Assembly: GCF_027111335.1 (NCBI RefSeq)
Contig: NZ_CP114288.1
Location: 558,001-622,000, forward strand
Direction: 5' to 3'
Source: Flavobacterium aquiphilum
GTDB lineage: Bacteria; Bacteroidota; Bacteroidia; Flavobacteriales; Flavobacteriaceae
Length of the DNA: 64,000 nt
Below are positions 16,243-24,522 of the stretch, in pieces; position 1 is the stretch's first letter, and every line of letters starts with the position of its first letter. A model generated the notes under the pieces. The model was given only the letters and a program-made list of their open reading frames with translations, made no database searches and was not told the DNA's origin. The position numbers were made by a program, and so were the translations under genes.

Positions 16243-16899
16243 CTAATTTTTTAAATCTTTGATTACTTTGAAAGCGACGTCAACTTCGTTTTCACTTACC
16301 ATGATCGTAAATTCATTTGAAGTTGAAATTACTTCATTGATGATAATTCCTTCCCAAGCCAAACGTTGGAAAATGAAATAATAAATTCCAGGAACTACAA
16401 TATTTTCTTTTGGTAATTTAACTGTAATTGAAGCTAAATTTTCCAATTTTTGGATTAATTTTTCAGAAGCAAAATGTTTTTCAACCAAATGATTTACACT
16501 ATTGCTCACCACAATATTTGTTTCATTTACTCCTTTGGAAGAGGTGTAAAAAATATCTGGTAACGAGTTAATGTCAGTGATCAAGTCGGCTTGTTTGTTC
16601 AAAACAGTTTCCGAAACGGCAAAAGTATAATCAGTCAAGGCAGATCTTACTGTTATTTCGCCTATGTTTTTAATTACTTTATTGATTTTGTGATTTAATC
16701 TAAAGTCTAACTCTTCAGTTAATCTTTTAAGAGCCATCACTACAGCTCCTTGTTTTACTTCTTTTCCGAATTCACTTTCTAATTCGGTCATGATATTTCT
16801 GGACAAAGAAGTTAAGTTGATGATACCAAGTGACAATGCATTCAGCAAAAAGGGCTTTGTTTTGATGTAATTTTCAACAATCGAGGAAACTGTTTTCAT
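16243..16899 (-). CDS. ACT-like domain protein (often annotated as aspartate kinase-related)
   Basis: A 218-residue protein that lacks any aspartate-kinase catalytic domain. The N-terminal ~75 residues are helical and basic (LSLGIINLTSLSRNI), resembling a winged-helix-like module. The C-terminal ~70 residues (LASITVKLPKENIVVPGI, NEFTIMVSENEVDVAFKVI) have the beta-alpha-beta pattern of ACT domains. Similar short proteins are widespread in Flavobacteria and are labelled aspartate kinase only because of the ACT part. A ligand-responsive regulatory role is possible but unproven. It is monocistronic with a good promoter (16956-16985) and its own terminator. Confidence 0.65.
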   Translation of the reverse strand: MKTVSSIVENYIKTKPFLLNALSLGIINLTSLSRNIMTELESEFGKEVKQGAVVMALKRLTEELDFRLNHKINKVIKNIGEITVRSALTDYTFAVSETVLNKQADLITDINSLPDIFYTSSKGVNETNIVVSNSVNHLVEKHFASEKLIQKLENLASITVKLPKENIVVPGIYYFIFQRLAWEGIIINEVISTSNEFTIMVSENEVDVAFKVIKDLKN

Positions 16900-16955
16900 A
16901 ATATATAGTTGTTTTTACGTAGTTAGTACTTAGTTTTTAGGATTTAAAACCGATG

Positions 16956-16985
16956 CAAATATACGTAAAAAACAATTTGTTACAA
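16956..16985 (-). promoter_or_regulatory. Promoter TTG-19-TATATTTG
   Basis: On the minus strand TATATTTG (16956-16963) has a TTG 19 bases upstream (16983-16985). It drives the gene starting at 16899. Confidence 0.65.
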
Positions 16986-17006
16986 ATATAACATTGTTAA
17001 ATTTTT

Positions 17007-17366
17007 TTAAAAATGAAAAAAAGCATTTATAAGGTGTTCAATTACAAATGATTTACCTTCCTTGTGTACGGCAACAATGTCAAATCGGACATCTAAATCC
17101 AAGTTTTTTTGATTAACGTAGGCGTCGACAGCTTTGACCAAAAGTTGTATTTTTTTTGGTTTTACAAAATCTTGAGGTAAACCAAAATCGATTGACGAAC
17201 GCGTTTTTACTTCAACAATCGCAAGTGTGTTATCTTTTTGGGCGATAATATCAATTTCGGCTTTTTGGAATGTCCAGTTGGTGTCCAGAATGCTGTACCC
17301 ATTTTTTTTGAGGTAATCCACCGCTAGATCTTCACCTAGTTTGCCCAGTTCGTTATGTTCAGCCAT
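17007..17366 (-). CDS. YraN/UPF0102-family nuclease-like protein
   Basis: A 119-residue protein of the UPF0102 (YraN) family, which has a restriction-endonuclease-like fold related to Holliday-junction resolvases. The conserved motif is complete: GEDLAVDYLKKNGY, then AEIDIIAQ with the catalytic-type acid, then VEVKTRSS with E-x-K, and a late VRFDIVAV. Length is typical. It precedes the ACT-like gene on the same strand but has separate surroundings. The biological role is not settled for the family; DNA repair or recombination is the usual suggestion. Confidence 0.9.
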   Translation of the reverse strand: MAEHNELGKLGEDLAVDYLKKNGYSILDTNWTFQKAEIDIIAQKDNTLAIVEVKTRSSIDFGLPQDFVKPKKIQLLVKAVDAYVNQKNLDLDVRFDIVAVHKEGKSFVIEHLINAFFHF

Positions 17367-17492
17367 TTAGATTTTAGATTGCAGATTTATGATTTTAGAT
17401 TTAAGAAAATAGAACATAGAGAATAGATTTTGGACTTAGTTTAAGACAAATGAAAAGTCTTTTTTCTATCATCTTTTCTCTATATTCTTGAG

Positions 17493-18494
17493 CTACTCAA
17501 AAATCACAGTATTGCAATTTTCGTTCACATCGATAGTCATAGTATTTCCCATAATCAAGGCTCTGTTGTCGTGAACGTGCCCGGCAGGGAAATTATAAAG
17601 TATCGGAATATTATATTTTTGGGTCACATCTTGAACAATTTCATTGGCGTTTTTTCCCCATGGAATATCGTTGTCTTTCATCTCTGTCATTCCGCCAACA
17701 ATAATTCCTTTGATGCTTTCCAGACAGCCATTGCGTTTGAGGTTCATCATCATTCGGTCGATATGATAAAGATATTCGTCTAAATCTTCTATAAATAAAA
17801 TTTTATCGGTGCAATCAATAGCCGATTTGGAACCCATTAAACTATATAAAATAGAAAGGTTGCCACCTACTAATTCTCCAGTCGCTTTCCCGAAACGATT
17901 CATAGGGAACGGATCTATTTGATAGGATAATTTTTGTCCAAACAAAGCTGTTTTCAAAGATTCAATAGATTCTGGAGCTGTTCTTGCTACGCTGATAGGC
18001 ATAGTCCCATGAATCGATTTGTAACCCATCGTATTGAGATGATTGTGTAAAACAGTAACATCGCTGAAACCCACAATCCATTTTGGATGCTGCTTGAATT
18101 TGGTAAAATCCAATAAATCAATTATACGCACAGTACCATAACCACCACGTGCGCACCAAATTGCTTTGATATTTGGATTATCCATTTGATGCTGAAAATC
18201 GGCTGCACGCTGTTCATCAGTTCCCGCCAATTGGTTTAAATCTAATCCAATTGTGCTTCCAATAACGACTTCCAAACCCCATGAATGTAGTAAATCAATT
18301 GTTGGTTTCAGGTTGTCATCAACATTTTTGCGTGCAGTTGCAACAATTGCAACGGTATCTCCTTTTTGTAAATAAGGTGGTGTAATCATAGTAGTTTGAG
18401 CTTGACTGTTTATAGATTGTAAAACAAAAATAAGCAATAGCATCGGACGCAAAACATATTGTTTTTTAATAAAAGAAAATGGATTGAAATTCAT
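17493..18494 (-). CDS. LD-carboxypeptidase (peptidase family S66), exported
   Basis: A protein of about 333 residues from the chosen start MNFNPFSF. A signal peptide ends near NSQAQ. The S66 fold motifs are visible: GDTVAIVATA near the N-terminus, the nucleophile region IVGFSDVTVLHN, the glutamate in FIEDLDEYLYHID and the histidine in PAGHVHDNRALIMG. LD-carboxypeptidases remove the terminal D-Ala from murein tetrapeptides during peptidoglycan recycling. The frame is open up to 18533, but the -7 box TATCTTTG at 18531-18538 overlaps that start, so 18494 is preferred. An ATG just before the hydrophobic core (18443) is possible too. Confidence 0.85.
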   Translation of the reverse strand: MNFNPFSFIKKQYVLRPMLLLIFVLQSINSQAQTTMITPPYLQKGDTVAIVATARKNVDDNLKPTIDLLHSWGLEVVIGSTIGLDLNQLAGTDEQRAADFQHQMDNPNIKAIWCARGGYGTVRIIDLLDFTKFKQHPKWIVGFSDVTVLHNHLNTMGYKSIHGTMPISVARTAPESIESLKTALFGQKLSYQIDPFPMNRFGKATGELVGGNLSILYSLMGSKSAIDCTDKILFIEDLDEYLYHIDRMMMNLKRNGCLESIKGIIVGGMTEMKDNDIPWGKNANEIVQDVTQKYNIPILYNFPAGHVHDNRALIMGNTMTIDVNENCNTVIFE

Positions 18495-18530
18495 GCTGCG
18501 CTTTTGAAAATGATAGTTAAAGGATAAAAG

Positions 18531-18538
18531 CAAAGATA
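18531..18538 (-). promoter_or_regulatory. -7 box TATCTTTG of the LD-carboxypeptidase gene
   Basis: The minus-strand TAnnTTTG box lies 36 bases before the start at 18494 and rules out the upstream start at 18533. Confidence 0.5.
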
Positions 18539-18614
18539 GGCATTTCCTGAGAACATAAATAATTGTACTATAATTACTATATTTACAAATATTGAACTCA
18601 TTTTAAGAAAGTTG

Positions 18615-19730
18615 ATGATAACTCAAAAGAACTGGTTTTGTCTGATTTTGTTTTTAATAATTGCAAAAAGTAATGCACAAACCAAAGCTTATGCAATACA
18701 TACGGTTGCGTTTTATAATTTCGAAAATTGCCATGACACTATTGACGATCCACTGACACATGATGAAGAATGGACTCCAACGGGAACAGAACATTGGAAC
18801 ACTAAAAAATACCACCAAAAACTCGAAAATTTAGCCAGGGTTTTATCTGAAATAGGAACTGGTGAAAATCCGAATTCTCCAACATTCATTGGTGCAGCCG
18901 AAATTGAAAATCAAGCCGTTTTGGAAGATTTAATCAAGCAGCCCAAACTTATTGACAAGGATTATGGAATTATCCATTTTGATTCTCCCGACAAAAGAGG
19001 AATTGATGTTGCTTTATTGTACCAAAAGAAGCAATTTCAACCTACGAGTTATATTAATATTCCGTTGTATGTTTATAAAAAGGAAGTTTCAAATGAAGAA
19101 TTGTCTAAAACAGAAGAGTCTGTAAATGTTGAAGCGGAAGATGTAATTCAGGTCAATACTAAAAGTCATCGGATTTATACCAGGGATCAATTATTGGTGA
19201 CCGGTTTTTTGAATGGAGAAGAGATTCATATTATTGTCAATCATTGGCCTTCAAGAGCGGGTGGGGAAAAGAAATCGAGTCCGTATCGAGAAGCAGCCGG
19301 AGTTTTGAATCGGAAAATTATAGATTCCCTTCAACAAATTAATCCCAATGCCAAAGTGATAACTATGGGTGATTTAAACGACAGTCCTTTTAACAATAGC
19401 GTGAAAAAAGCGCTTGGTGCCAAAGGAAAAATTCAGGAGGTTAAGCCATTTGGTATTTACAATCCATTCGAAGAAATGGTCAATAAAGGATTGGGGACTA
19501 TTGCCTTTCGGGATTCCTGGGATATTTTTGACCAAGTGATGGTTTCGGAATCGTTGTTGCAAAAGGATTATAGTTCTTTTCAATATTGGAAAGCGGGAAT
19601 TTATAACAAACCATTTTTAATCCAAAAAAGTGGTAAATACAAAGGCTATCCTTTACGACATTCACTCACCGAAATTGGTTTTAGCGACCACTTCCCGGTT
19701 TATATTTATTTGATAAAAGAAAAAAAATAA
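18615..19730 (+). CDS. Exported endonuclease/exonuclease/phosphatase-family protein
   Basis: A 371-residue protein with a signal peptide (LILFLIIAKSNAQ). EEP-fold motifs are visible: VAFYNFENCHDTIDDP near the N-terminus, IGAAEIENQAVLEDL with the metal-binding glutamate, VNHWPSR, TMGDLNDSP and the final SDHFPVYIY. Such proteins act as secreted DNases or phosphodiesterases and may supply phosphate or nucleosides. The first codon at 18612 is TTG, so the ATG at 18615 is taken. It is divergent from the LD-carboxypeptidase gene. Substrate unknown. Confidence 0.85.
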   Translation: MITQKNWFCLILFLIIAKSNAQTKAYAIHTVAFYNFENCHDTIDDPLTHDEEWTPTGTEHWNTKKYHQKLENLARVLSEIGTGENPNSPTFIGAAEIENQAVLEDLIKQPKLIDKDYGIIHFDSPDKRGIDVALLYQKKQFQPTSYINIPLYVYKKEVSNEELSKTEESVNVEAEDVIQVNTKSHRIYTRDQLLVTGFLNGEEIHIIVNHWPSRAGGEKKSSPYREAAGVLNRKIIDSLQQINPNAKVITMGDLNDSPFNNSVKKALGAKGKIQEVKPFGIYNPFEEMVNKGLGTIAFRDSWDIFDQVMVSESLLQKDYSSFQYWKAGIYNKPFLIQKSGKYKGYPLRHSLTEIGFSDHFPVYIYLIKEKK

Positions 19731-19734
19731 AGGA

Positions 19735-19848
19735 TTTTTGATTGTAGATTAACGATTTTAGATTTCAGATTTTGTGATGATAAAAAAAGATATTTTTTCA
19801 GGTATCCACCATCAAAAATCGTTAATCGGAAATCTTCAATCAAATATT
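19735..19848. repeat. Facing pair of GATTAACGATTTT-type repeats without a gene
   Basis: GATTAACGATTTT near 19748 faces AAAAATCGTTAATC near 19814. The same family flanks the S23-type gene at 29879-30238. Here the pair encloses only about 60 bases of AT-rich DNA. Confidence 0.6.
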
Positions 19849-20799
19849 TTACAATCCAAATCTTTTACCTTGTTCCGGAAAGATCAGTTGTACACCCAAA
19901 TCATTTCCTTTTTGCAATTGCTCTTTAATTTTTACAATGTTTTTGCTAGGCGGTTTCAGGTGGGTAATAATAATCTTGAAATTTTTCAAACTCCCTTTTC
20001 CTGCTAATTCTTCCAAATTGTGAAGTTCTTTCATTAAATGATTTGGGGTCAAATGCCCAAATAAAGCATTGTCCGGTTGTTCATTTGGGAAAGAAACTTC
20101 AATAAAAATCCCTCTTAATTTTTTTTGCTGAATCAAAGGGGCGACAGCCAGCCATAACGATTTTAAATCATTGCTTTTTTCGACTGAATCAGAGCCGGTG
20201 TCTCCCAAATATAAAATGGCATCATTTCCATTTTGGATTAAAAAGGCAGTACTTTCAAATGGGTTTACATGACTCAGCGGAAACGCTTTTACAGTCATTG
20301 TGGTATTGGTCAGTTTGGTTTCTTCACCAATAGTTAGAGTTTGAAAATGGTATTTTTTCAATTGATAACCGGGGCCTTCATCACCAAAATTTGCCCAAGT
20401 TTCACCATTAAAATAATGGTTTTCCATCATTTCCAGACATTTCTTTGTCGCATAAACCGTTTTGGAAGAATCGGCTGGGGAATTAATGATTAAACCTGAT
20501 ACATGATCCAAATGTGCATGGGAAATACAATATCCTTTGATGTACTTTCTTAAAACTTCGCTAGTTGTAACATTGAAGACTTTATTGGTTATTGCTTTTT
20601 CAATCCCTGCATTAATGGTTCCTGCATCGAGACAGATGTAATCTTTGGTATTTATTGGAGCAACCAAATAGGCCGAAAGATTTTTTTCGTCAATACCGCC
20701 TTTTACACCTAAAGGGACTACATCAAAAGCAGCTTTTTGGGAAAACAATTGTAGGGATACTAAAAAGAAAAAAATGGTTTGTTTATTGAAAAGAATCAT
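19849..20799 (-). CDS. Class II 3',5'-cyclic-nucleotide phosphodiesterase (metallo-beta-lactamase fold), exported
   Basis: A protein of about 316 residues from the chosen ATG, starting MILFNKQTIFFF with a signal peptide ending FSQ. It has the class II cAMP phosphodiesterase signature SHAHLDHVSGL with adjacent INSPAD, and the later metal ligands in LSHVNPFESTAF, LYLGDTGSDS and ITHLKPP. It should hydrolyse cyclic nucleotides in the periplasm. The frame extends to 20862, but a TATTTTTG -7 box at 20831-20838 lies inside that extension. The adjacent dispersed repeat also argues for the shorter start. Confidence 0.85.
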   Translation of the reverse strand: MILFNKQTIFFFLVSLQLFSQKAAFDVVPLGVKGGIDEKNLSAYLVAPINTKDYICLDAGTINAGIEKAITNKVFNVTTSEVLRKYIKGYCISHAHLDHVSGLIINSPADSSKTVYATKKCLEMMENHYFNGETWANFGDEGPGYQLKKYHFQTLTIGEETKLTNTTMTVKAFPLSHVNPFESTAFLIQNGNDAILYLGDTGSDSVEKSNDLKSLWLAVAPLIQQKKLRGIFIEVSFPNEQPDNALFGHLTPNHLMKELHNLEELAGKGSLKNFKIIITHLKPPSKNIVKIKEQLQKGNDLGVQLIFPEQGKRFGL

Positions 20800-20830
20800 A
20801 TTTTGGATCTTTACGAAAGGTTGTTTTTTG

Positions 20831-20838
20831 CAAAAATA
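20831..20838 (-). promoter_or_regulatory. -7 box TATTTTTG of the phosphodiesterase gene
   Basis: The minus-strand TAnnTTTG box lies 31 bases before the start at 20799. It overlaps the left arm of an inverted repeat. Confidence 0.5.
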
Positions 20839-20917
20839 GCCACAAATTAGACAGATTTGCACAAATTAATAAAGTATTCAAATAAAAAATAGGGCTAATT
20901 TGTGTAATTTGTGGCTA
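20837..20917. repeat. Inverted repeat TAGCCACAAATTA
   Basis: TAGCCACAAATTA (20837-20849) and TAATTTGTGGCTA (20905-20917) are perfect inverted copies of 13 bp. Further partial copies (GCACAAATTA, TAATTTGTG) lie inside. It sits between two divergent genes. Confidence 0.7.
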
Positions 20918-20980
20918 CGAAATATCTCAAAATAAATATCTTTACACAAAAATATAACAATTTTAACCAATAAAGTTACA

Positions 20981-22534
20981 ATGACAACAACAGCAGATCA
21001 ATTTGGGATGAAAGAGGCCTTAGCGAAATTGGGTATAAAAGAACTAAATAATGGAACTTCGACAGGAATAAATAGTTTTTCAAACGGTGAGATTTTGCAG
21101 AGTTTTTCGCCTGTAGATGGCAAATTAATTGCATCGGTAAAAATGAGTACTCCTGAAGATTATGAAAAAGTAATGCAGACTGCAACTGAAGCTTTCAAAA
21201 CATTTCGATTAATGCCTGCGCCGCAACGTGGAGAAGTTGTTCGTCAATTTGGAGAAAAATTACGTCAAAATAAAGAAGCTTTAGGAAAATTGGTTTCGTA
21301 TGAAATGGGTAAATCATTGCAGGAAGGATATGGCGAAGTACAGGAAATGATTGACATCTGTGATTTTGCAGTTGGACTTTCCCGTCAGTTGCACGGATTG
21401 ACGATGCACTCAGAACGTCCTGGACACAGAATGTATGAGCAATATCATCCGTTGGGAATTGTTGGAATCATTTCTGCATTTAATTTTCCGGTTGCTGTTT
21501 GGTCTTGGAATACGGCTTTGGCTTGGATTTGTGGAGATGTTTGCGTTTGGAAACCTTCTGAAAAAACGCCTTTGTGTGGGATTGCCTGTCAAAATATTAT
21601 TGCTGAGGTAATCAGGGAAAATAATCTTCCGGAAGGGATTTCGTGTTTGATTAATGGAGATTATACAATTGGACAATTATTGACCGCCGATAAACGTGTG
21701 CCTTTGGTTTCGGCGACAGGTTCTACCCGAATGGGGAAAATCGTAGCACAAGCTGTTGCGGGGCGTCTAGGGAAATCATTATTGGAGTTAGGAGGAAATA
21801 ATGCTATAATCGTTACGCCAGATGCCGACATAAAAATGACTGTTATCGGAGCTGTTTTTGGAGCAGTGGGAACGGCAGGACAACGTTGTACTTCTACCCG
21901 TCGCTTGATTATTCACGAAAGTATTTATGATAAAGTCAAAGATGCTGTTGTTTCGGCTTATGGACAACTGCGAATTGGAAATCCATTGGACGAAAAAAAT
22001 CACGTTGGTCCGTTAATTGACAAACAGGCTGTTGCATTATATGAAAATGCTTTGGCCAAAGTGGTTGCTGAAGGAGGAAAAATTCTGGTTGAAGGAGGCG
22101 TACTTTCGGGAGAAGGATATGAAAGCGGTTGTTATGTAAAACCTGCCATTGCCGAAGCACAAAATTCATTTGAAATTGTTCAACACGAAACTTTTGCACC
22201 GGTTTTATATTTGATTAAATATTCAGGAACGGTTGAAAATGCAATTGATATTCAAAACGGAGTTGCTCAAGGATTGTCGTCGGCAATTATGACGAATAAT
22301 TTACGCGAAGCAGAACGTTTCTTATCGGCAGTAGGTTCTGATTGCGGAATTGCCAATGTAAATATTGGAACTTCCGGAGCTGAAATTGGTGGTGCTTTTG
22401 GCGGTGAAAAAGAAACAGGCGGAGGAAGGGAATCTGGTTCGGACGCTTGGAAAATTTACATGCGACGTCAAACCAATACAATCAATTATACTACGAGTTT
22501 GCCATTGGCTCAGGGAATAAAATTTGATTTGTAG
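20981..22534 (+). CDS. Aldehyde dehydrogenase, ALDH7-like
   Basis: A 517-residue NAD-dependent aldehyde dehydrogenase. Conserved pieces are ISAFNFPVAVWSWN, WKPSEKTPLCG, the glutamate region LLELGGNNAI, and the catalytic cysteine in GQRCTSTRR (C303). The pattern VAVWSWNTALAWICGDV and QRCTSTRRLIIHE fits the ALDH7/antiquitin group, which oxidises alpha-aminoadipic semialdehyde (piperideine-6-carboxylate) in lysine breakdown. The neighbours give no lysine-pathway support, so the substrate stays open. The gene is monocistronic, followed by a MITE-like repeat and a terminator. Confidence 0.88.
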   Translation: MTTTADQFGMKEALAKLGIKELNNGTSTGINSFSNGEILQSFSPVDGKLIASVKMSTPEDYEKVMQTATEAFKTFRLMPAPQRGEVVRQFGEKLRQNKEALGKLVSYEMGKSLQEGYGEVQEMIDICDFAVGLSRQLHGLTMHSERPGHRMYEQYHPLGIVGIISAFNFPVAVWSWNTALAWICGDVCVWKPSEKTPLCGIACQNIIAEVIRENNLPEGISCLINGDYTIGQLLTADKRVPLVSATGSTRMGKIVAQAVAGRLGKSLLELGGNNAIIVTPDADIKMTVIGAVFGAVGTAGQRCTSTRRLIIHESIYDKVKDAVVSAYGQLRIGNPLDEKNHVGPLIDKQAVALYENALAKVVAEGGKILVEGGVLSGEGYESGCYVKPAIAEAQNSFEIVQHETFAPVLYLIKYSGTVENAIDIQNGVAQGLSSAIMTNNLREAERFLSAVGSDCGIANVNIGTSGAEIGGAFGGEKETGGGRESGSDAWKIYMRRQTNTINYTTSLPLAQGIKFDL

Positions 22535-22538
22535 TCTA

Positions 22539-22699
22539 ATACCATTTATATCTATAAAATAGTTCAATCTACTCGTTCTTTTTCTCCAATACTTCCTCAA
22601 AAAATAATTCCGTAGCTAAGGCTATGCAATGATTTTTATCGTTGTCTTGAAAAAAAATAACTTCGAATCTTTAGACTATTTTATAGGTACAAATGGTAT
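22539..22699. repeat. 161-bp MITE-like element with 25-bp terminal inverted repeats
   Basis: The ends ATACCATTT...TATAAAATAGT (22539-22563) and the inverted copy at 22675-22699 match at 23 of 25 positions. The inside has no ORF. No clear target-site duplication is seen. Confidence 0.65.
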
Positions 22700-22716
22700 A
22701 ATTTTATCGCATAAAA

Positions 22717-22748
22717 AAAGAGGCTTGTTATTCAAAACAAGCCTCTTT
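22717..22748. terminator. Bidirectional terminator
   Basis: AAAGAGGCTTGTT (22717-22729) pairs perfectly with AACAAGCCTCTTT (22736-22748). It lies between the converging aldehyde dehydrogenase and beta-barrel genes. Confidence 0.85.
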
Positions 22749-22764
22749 CTATTTGGTATCTGAA

Positions 22765-23289
22765 TTAATCTAAATTAAATGAAGCACCTACGCTAAAAGT
22801 AGTTTGATTGTTTAAATGATCAAATACATCTTTATTCTGGTTGTATTTTGCAATTGGGAATCCAAGTTCTGAAAAAACACCGAAACCATCTGTAAAAAAG
22901 TAACGAGCGCCAACATGACCACCAAAATTACGTAAACCTAAGCTCAGACCTGGATAGATGTCTAATTGTGGTACGCCAATTACACTGCTTAAATTAGCAT
23001 TAATTCGAAATTTTGCATCAAAACGATCTTGAAATTCTGGTTTTTCATTAGAATAGACATTACTTCCATAGATACCTGAAAACTCGTTTACTCCCAATAA
23101 ATAAGTAGCAACAAATCCATAAGAGAAATTTTCACCAAGACCAAAATCAGCCGAAGCTTGAATTCCCGAACCTCCGTCTTGAAAGTTTGCTCCAACATTA
23201 AATTTGGCATCGCCTTTTCCTTTAAATGCTTGTTGTGCATTTGTTAAACCAAAAGAAACTAAAAACAAAAGTGTTATAATCTTTTTCAT
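22765..23289 (-). CDS. Small outer-membrane beta-barrel-like protein
   Basis: A protein of about 174 residues from MKKIITLLFLVSFGLTNAQ, which is a clear signal peptide. The mature part has alternating hydrophobic strands and glycines (FNVGANFQ, GIQASADFGLG, FGVFSELGFPIA, TTFSVGASFNLD). It ends in an aromatic-containing strand as outer-membrane barrels do. Similar proteins of unknown function are common in Flavobacteria. The frame runs to 23322, but a TATATTTG box at 23320-23327 overlaps that start, so 23289 is used. Function unknown. Confidence 0.75.
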   Translation of the reverse strand: MKKIITLLFLVSFGLTNAQQAFKGKGDAKFNVGANFQDGGSGIQASADFGLGENFSYGFVATYLLGVNEFSGIYGSNVYSNEKPEFQDRFDAKFRINANLSSVIGVPQLDIYPGLSLGLRNFGGHVGARYFFTDGFGVFSELGFPIAKYNQNKDVFDHLNNQTTFSVGASFNLD

Positions 23290-23319
23290 AAAATAATAAA
23301 GTAGGTAATAATTTTTTTG

Positions 23320-23327
23320 CAAATATA
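23320..23327 (-). promoter_or_regulatory. -7 box TATATTTG of the beta-barrel gene
   Basis: A perfect TAnnTTTG on the minus strand, 30 bases before the start at 23289. It lies just past the 3' end of the phosphoesterase-gene stop. Confidence 0.5.
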
Positions 23328-23331
23328 GGCT

Positions 23332-24063
23332 TTAGATTTTATTTCTGCCTTTTTCATTAGGATATAAACTGGGAAGGGGTTCGCTTTGCCAAATTTTTTT
23401 GGTATCCACATCCATAATTGTCAATGGTCCTTTGAAAGCGGCACTGGTATCAATGTTCCAGATATTGGCTTTTTGAATAGGAACTGTTTTTCCTATGCGC
23501 GAAACAGGAGTATGACCAATGTAGATTTCTTTGTACAATGTAAATCGTTTAGGATAGTGCAAATGATCTGGTTTCATATTAGGGTCCAATGCCAATGCGG
23601 TTTCCCAAAGCGTTCTATCCCAATAAAATAATTTAGGGAAATATTCAAAATTGACCCCATTCATATTGGTGAAACCTGCATGGATGAACATTCTGTTTTG
23701 TTCGTCCAAGTAGTAATCTTGTAGGGACTTCAAGAATTTTACATGTTTTTTTTTGGTCTCGTCACTTACTTTTTGATAAGCCAAAACGGTCGCTTCACCT
23801 CCATGTTGGTGCCATTGGAGGTTCTCTTTACTGTCTTCGAGCCATTCCCTTAATAATTCATCATGATTACCGCGGATGCAAATGATGTCATGTGTTTTTT
23901 TCAGTTCTATTAAAAAATCAATGACCTGAGGAGATTGACTCCAGCCGTCCACATAATCTCCCAAGAAAATGAGTTTGTCTTTTGGACTTATGTTTGCTCT
24001 TTCAAAAATTTGATGCAATGCTCTTAAACCACCGTGGATGTCGCCAATTACTAATGTTCTCAT
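23332..24063 (-). CDS. Metallophosphoesterase, serine/threonine protein phosphatase-like
   Basis: A 243-residue protein from MRTLVIGDIHGG. The calcineurin-type metal motifs are in order: GDIHGG, GDYVDGW, GNHDE, and later histidines in FIHAGFT and YIGHTP. This matches the bacterial PrpA/PP1-like and ApaH-like group. It may dephosphorylate proteins or small phosphoesters in the cytoplasm. The frame extends to 24159, but the motif-bearing start at 24063 follows a -7 box at 24086-24093, so the extension is rejected. Substrate unknown. Confidence 0.87.
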   Translation of the reverse strand: MRTLVIGDIHGGLRALHQIFERANISPKDKLIFLGDYVDGWSQSPQVIDFLIELKKTHDIICIRGNHDELLREWLEDSKENLQWHQHGGEATVLAYQKVSDETKKKHVKFLKSLQDYYLDEQNRMFIHAGFTNMNGVNFEYFPKLFYWDRTLWETALALDPNMKPDHLHYPKRFTLYKEIYIGHTPVSRIGKTVPIQKANIWNIDTSAAFKGPLTIMDVDTKKIWQSEPLPSLYPNEKGRNKI

Positions 24064-24085
24064 TAATTCTGAATTTGTCTTTTTA

Positions 24086-24093
24086 CAAAAATA
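24086..24093 (-). promoter_or_regulatory. -7 box TATTTTTG of the phosphoesterase gene
   Basis: A minus-strand TAnnTTTG, 22 bases before the start at 24063. Confidence 0.5.
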
Positions 24094-24396
24094 AGGGAAA
24101 AGGTTTGTTGAATTATCATTTTTTGAATGATATAAAGTAAAATAGTAAAAGCGAACCAAAAGAACTGATAATCAATATTGAAGTTTTTGAGGATAAAACT
24201 ATCGGATTTTTCGCTAAGTAAATTTTAAGTTTTTATTAAGAATAAAATCGTTGAAAAGCCATTTTCTCTGCTGAATTTCAAAGAAATAGGAAACCGACTT
24301 ATAGTATTTTTCAGTACTTTTGGGTTTCAAAATATCATTGCTTTTGGTGATTGTTTGGTAAATGAAAACAACATAATTTTACTAAAAAATTTTAAA

Positions 24397-24492
24397 ATGG
24401 GCGCACTTTTCAACTTATTGCTTTTAATGACCAATTTTATATGTCAAGTTATAAATGATGTGGTTCAGTGGTTGGCAGCTTTGCTAAGCTAA
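24397..24492 (+). CDS. Possible 31-residue hydrophobic small protein
   Basis: ATG at 24397 to TAA at 24490-24492 encodes a short peptide with two hydrophobic stretches (GALFNLLLLMTNFI and VVQWLAALLS). A TACTTTTG box sits at 24315-24322. It lies alone in the 459-base gap 24064-24522, where I see no other gene. It could be a membrane peptide, toxin-like or otherwise, or a chance ORF. There is no homology support. Confidence 0.25.
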   Translation: MGALFNLLLLMTNFICQVINDVVQWLAALLS

Positions 24493-24522
24493 TTAAAGCA
24501 AAATGTGTAATAAGCAATTTCT

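Noticed and set aside
16243..16899. Annotation as a working aspartate kinase
   Set aside because: There is no kinase catalytic domain in 218 residues; only an ACT-like C-terminus is visible.
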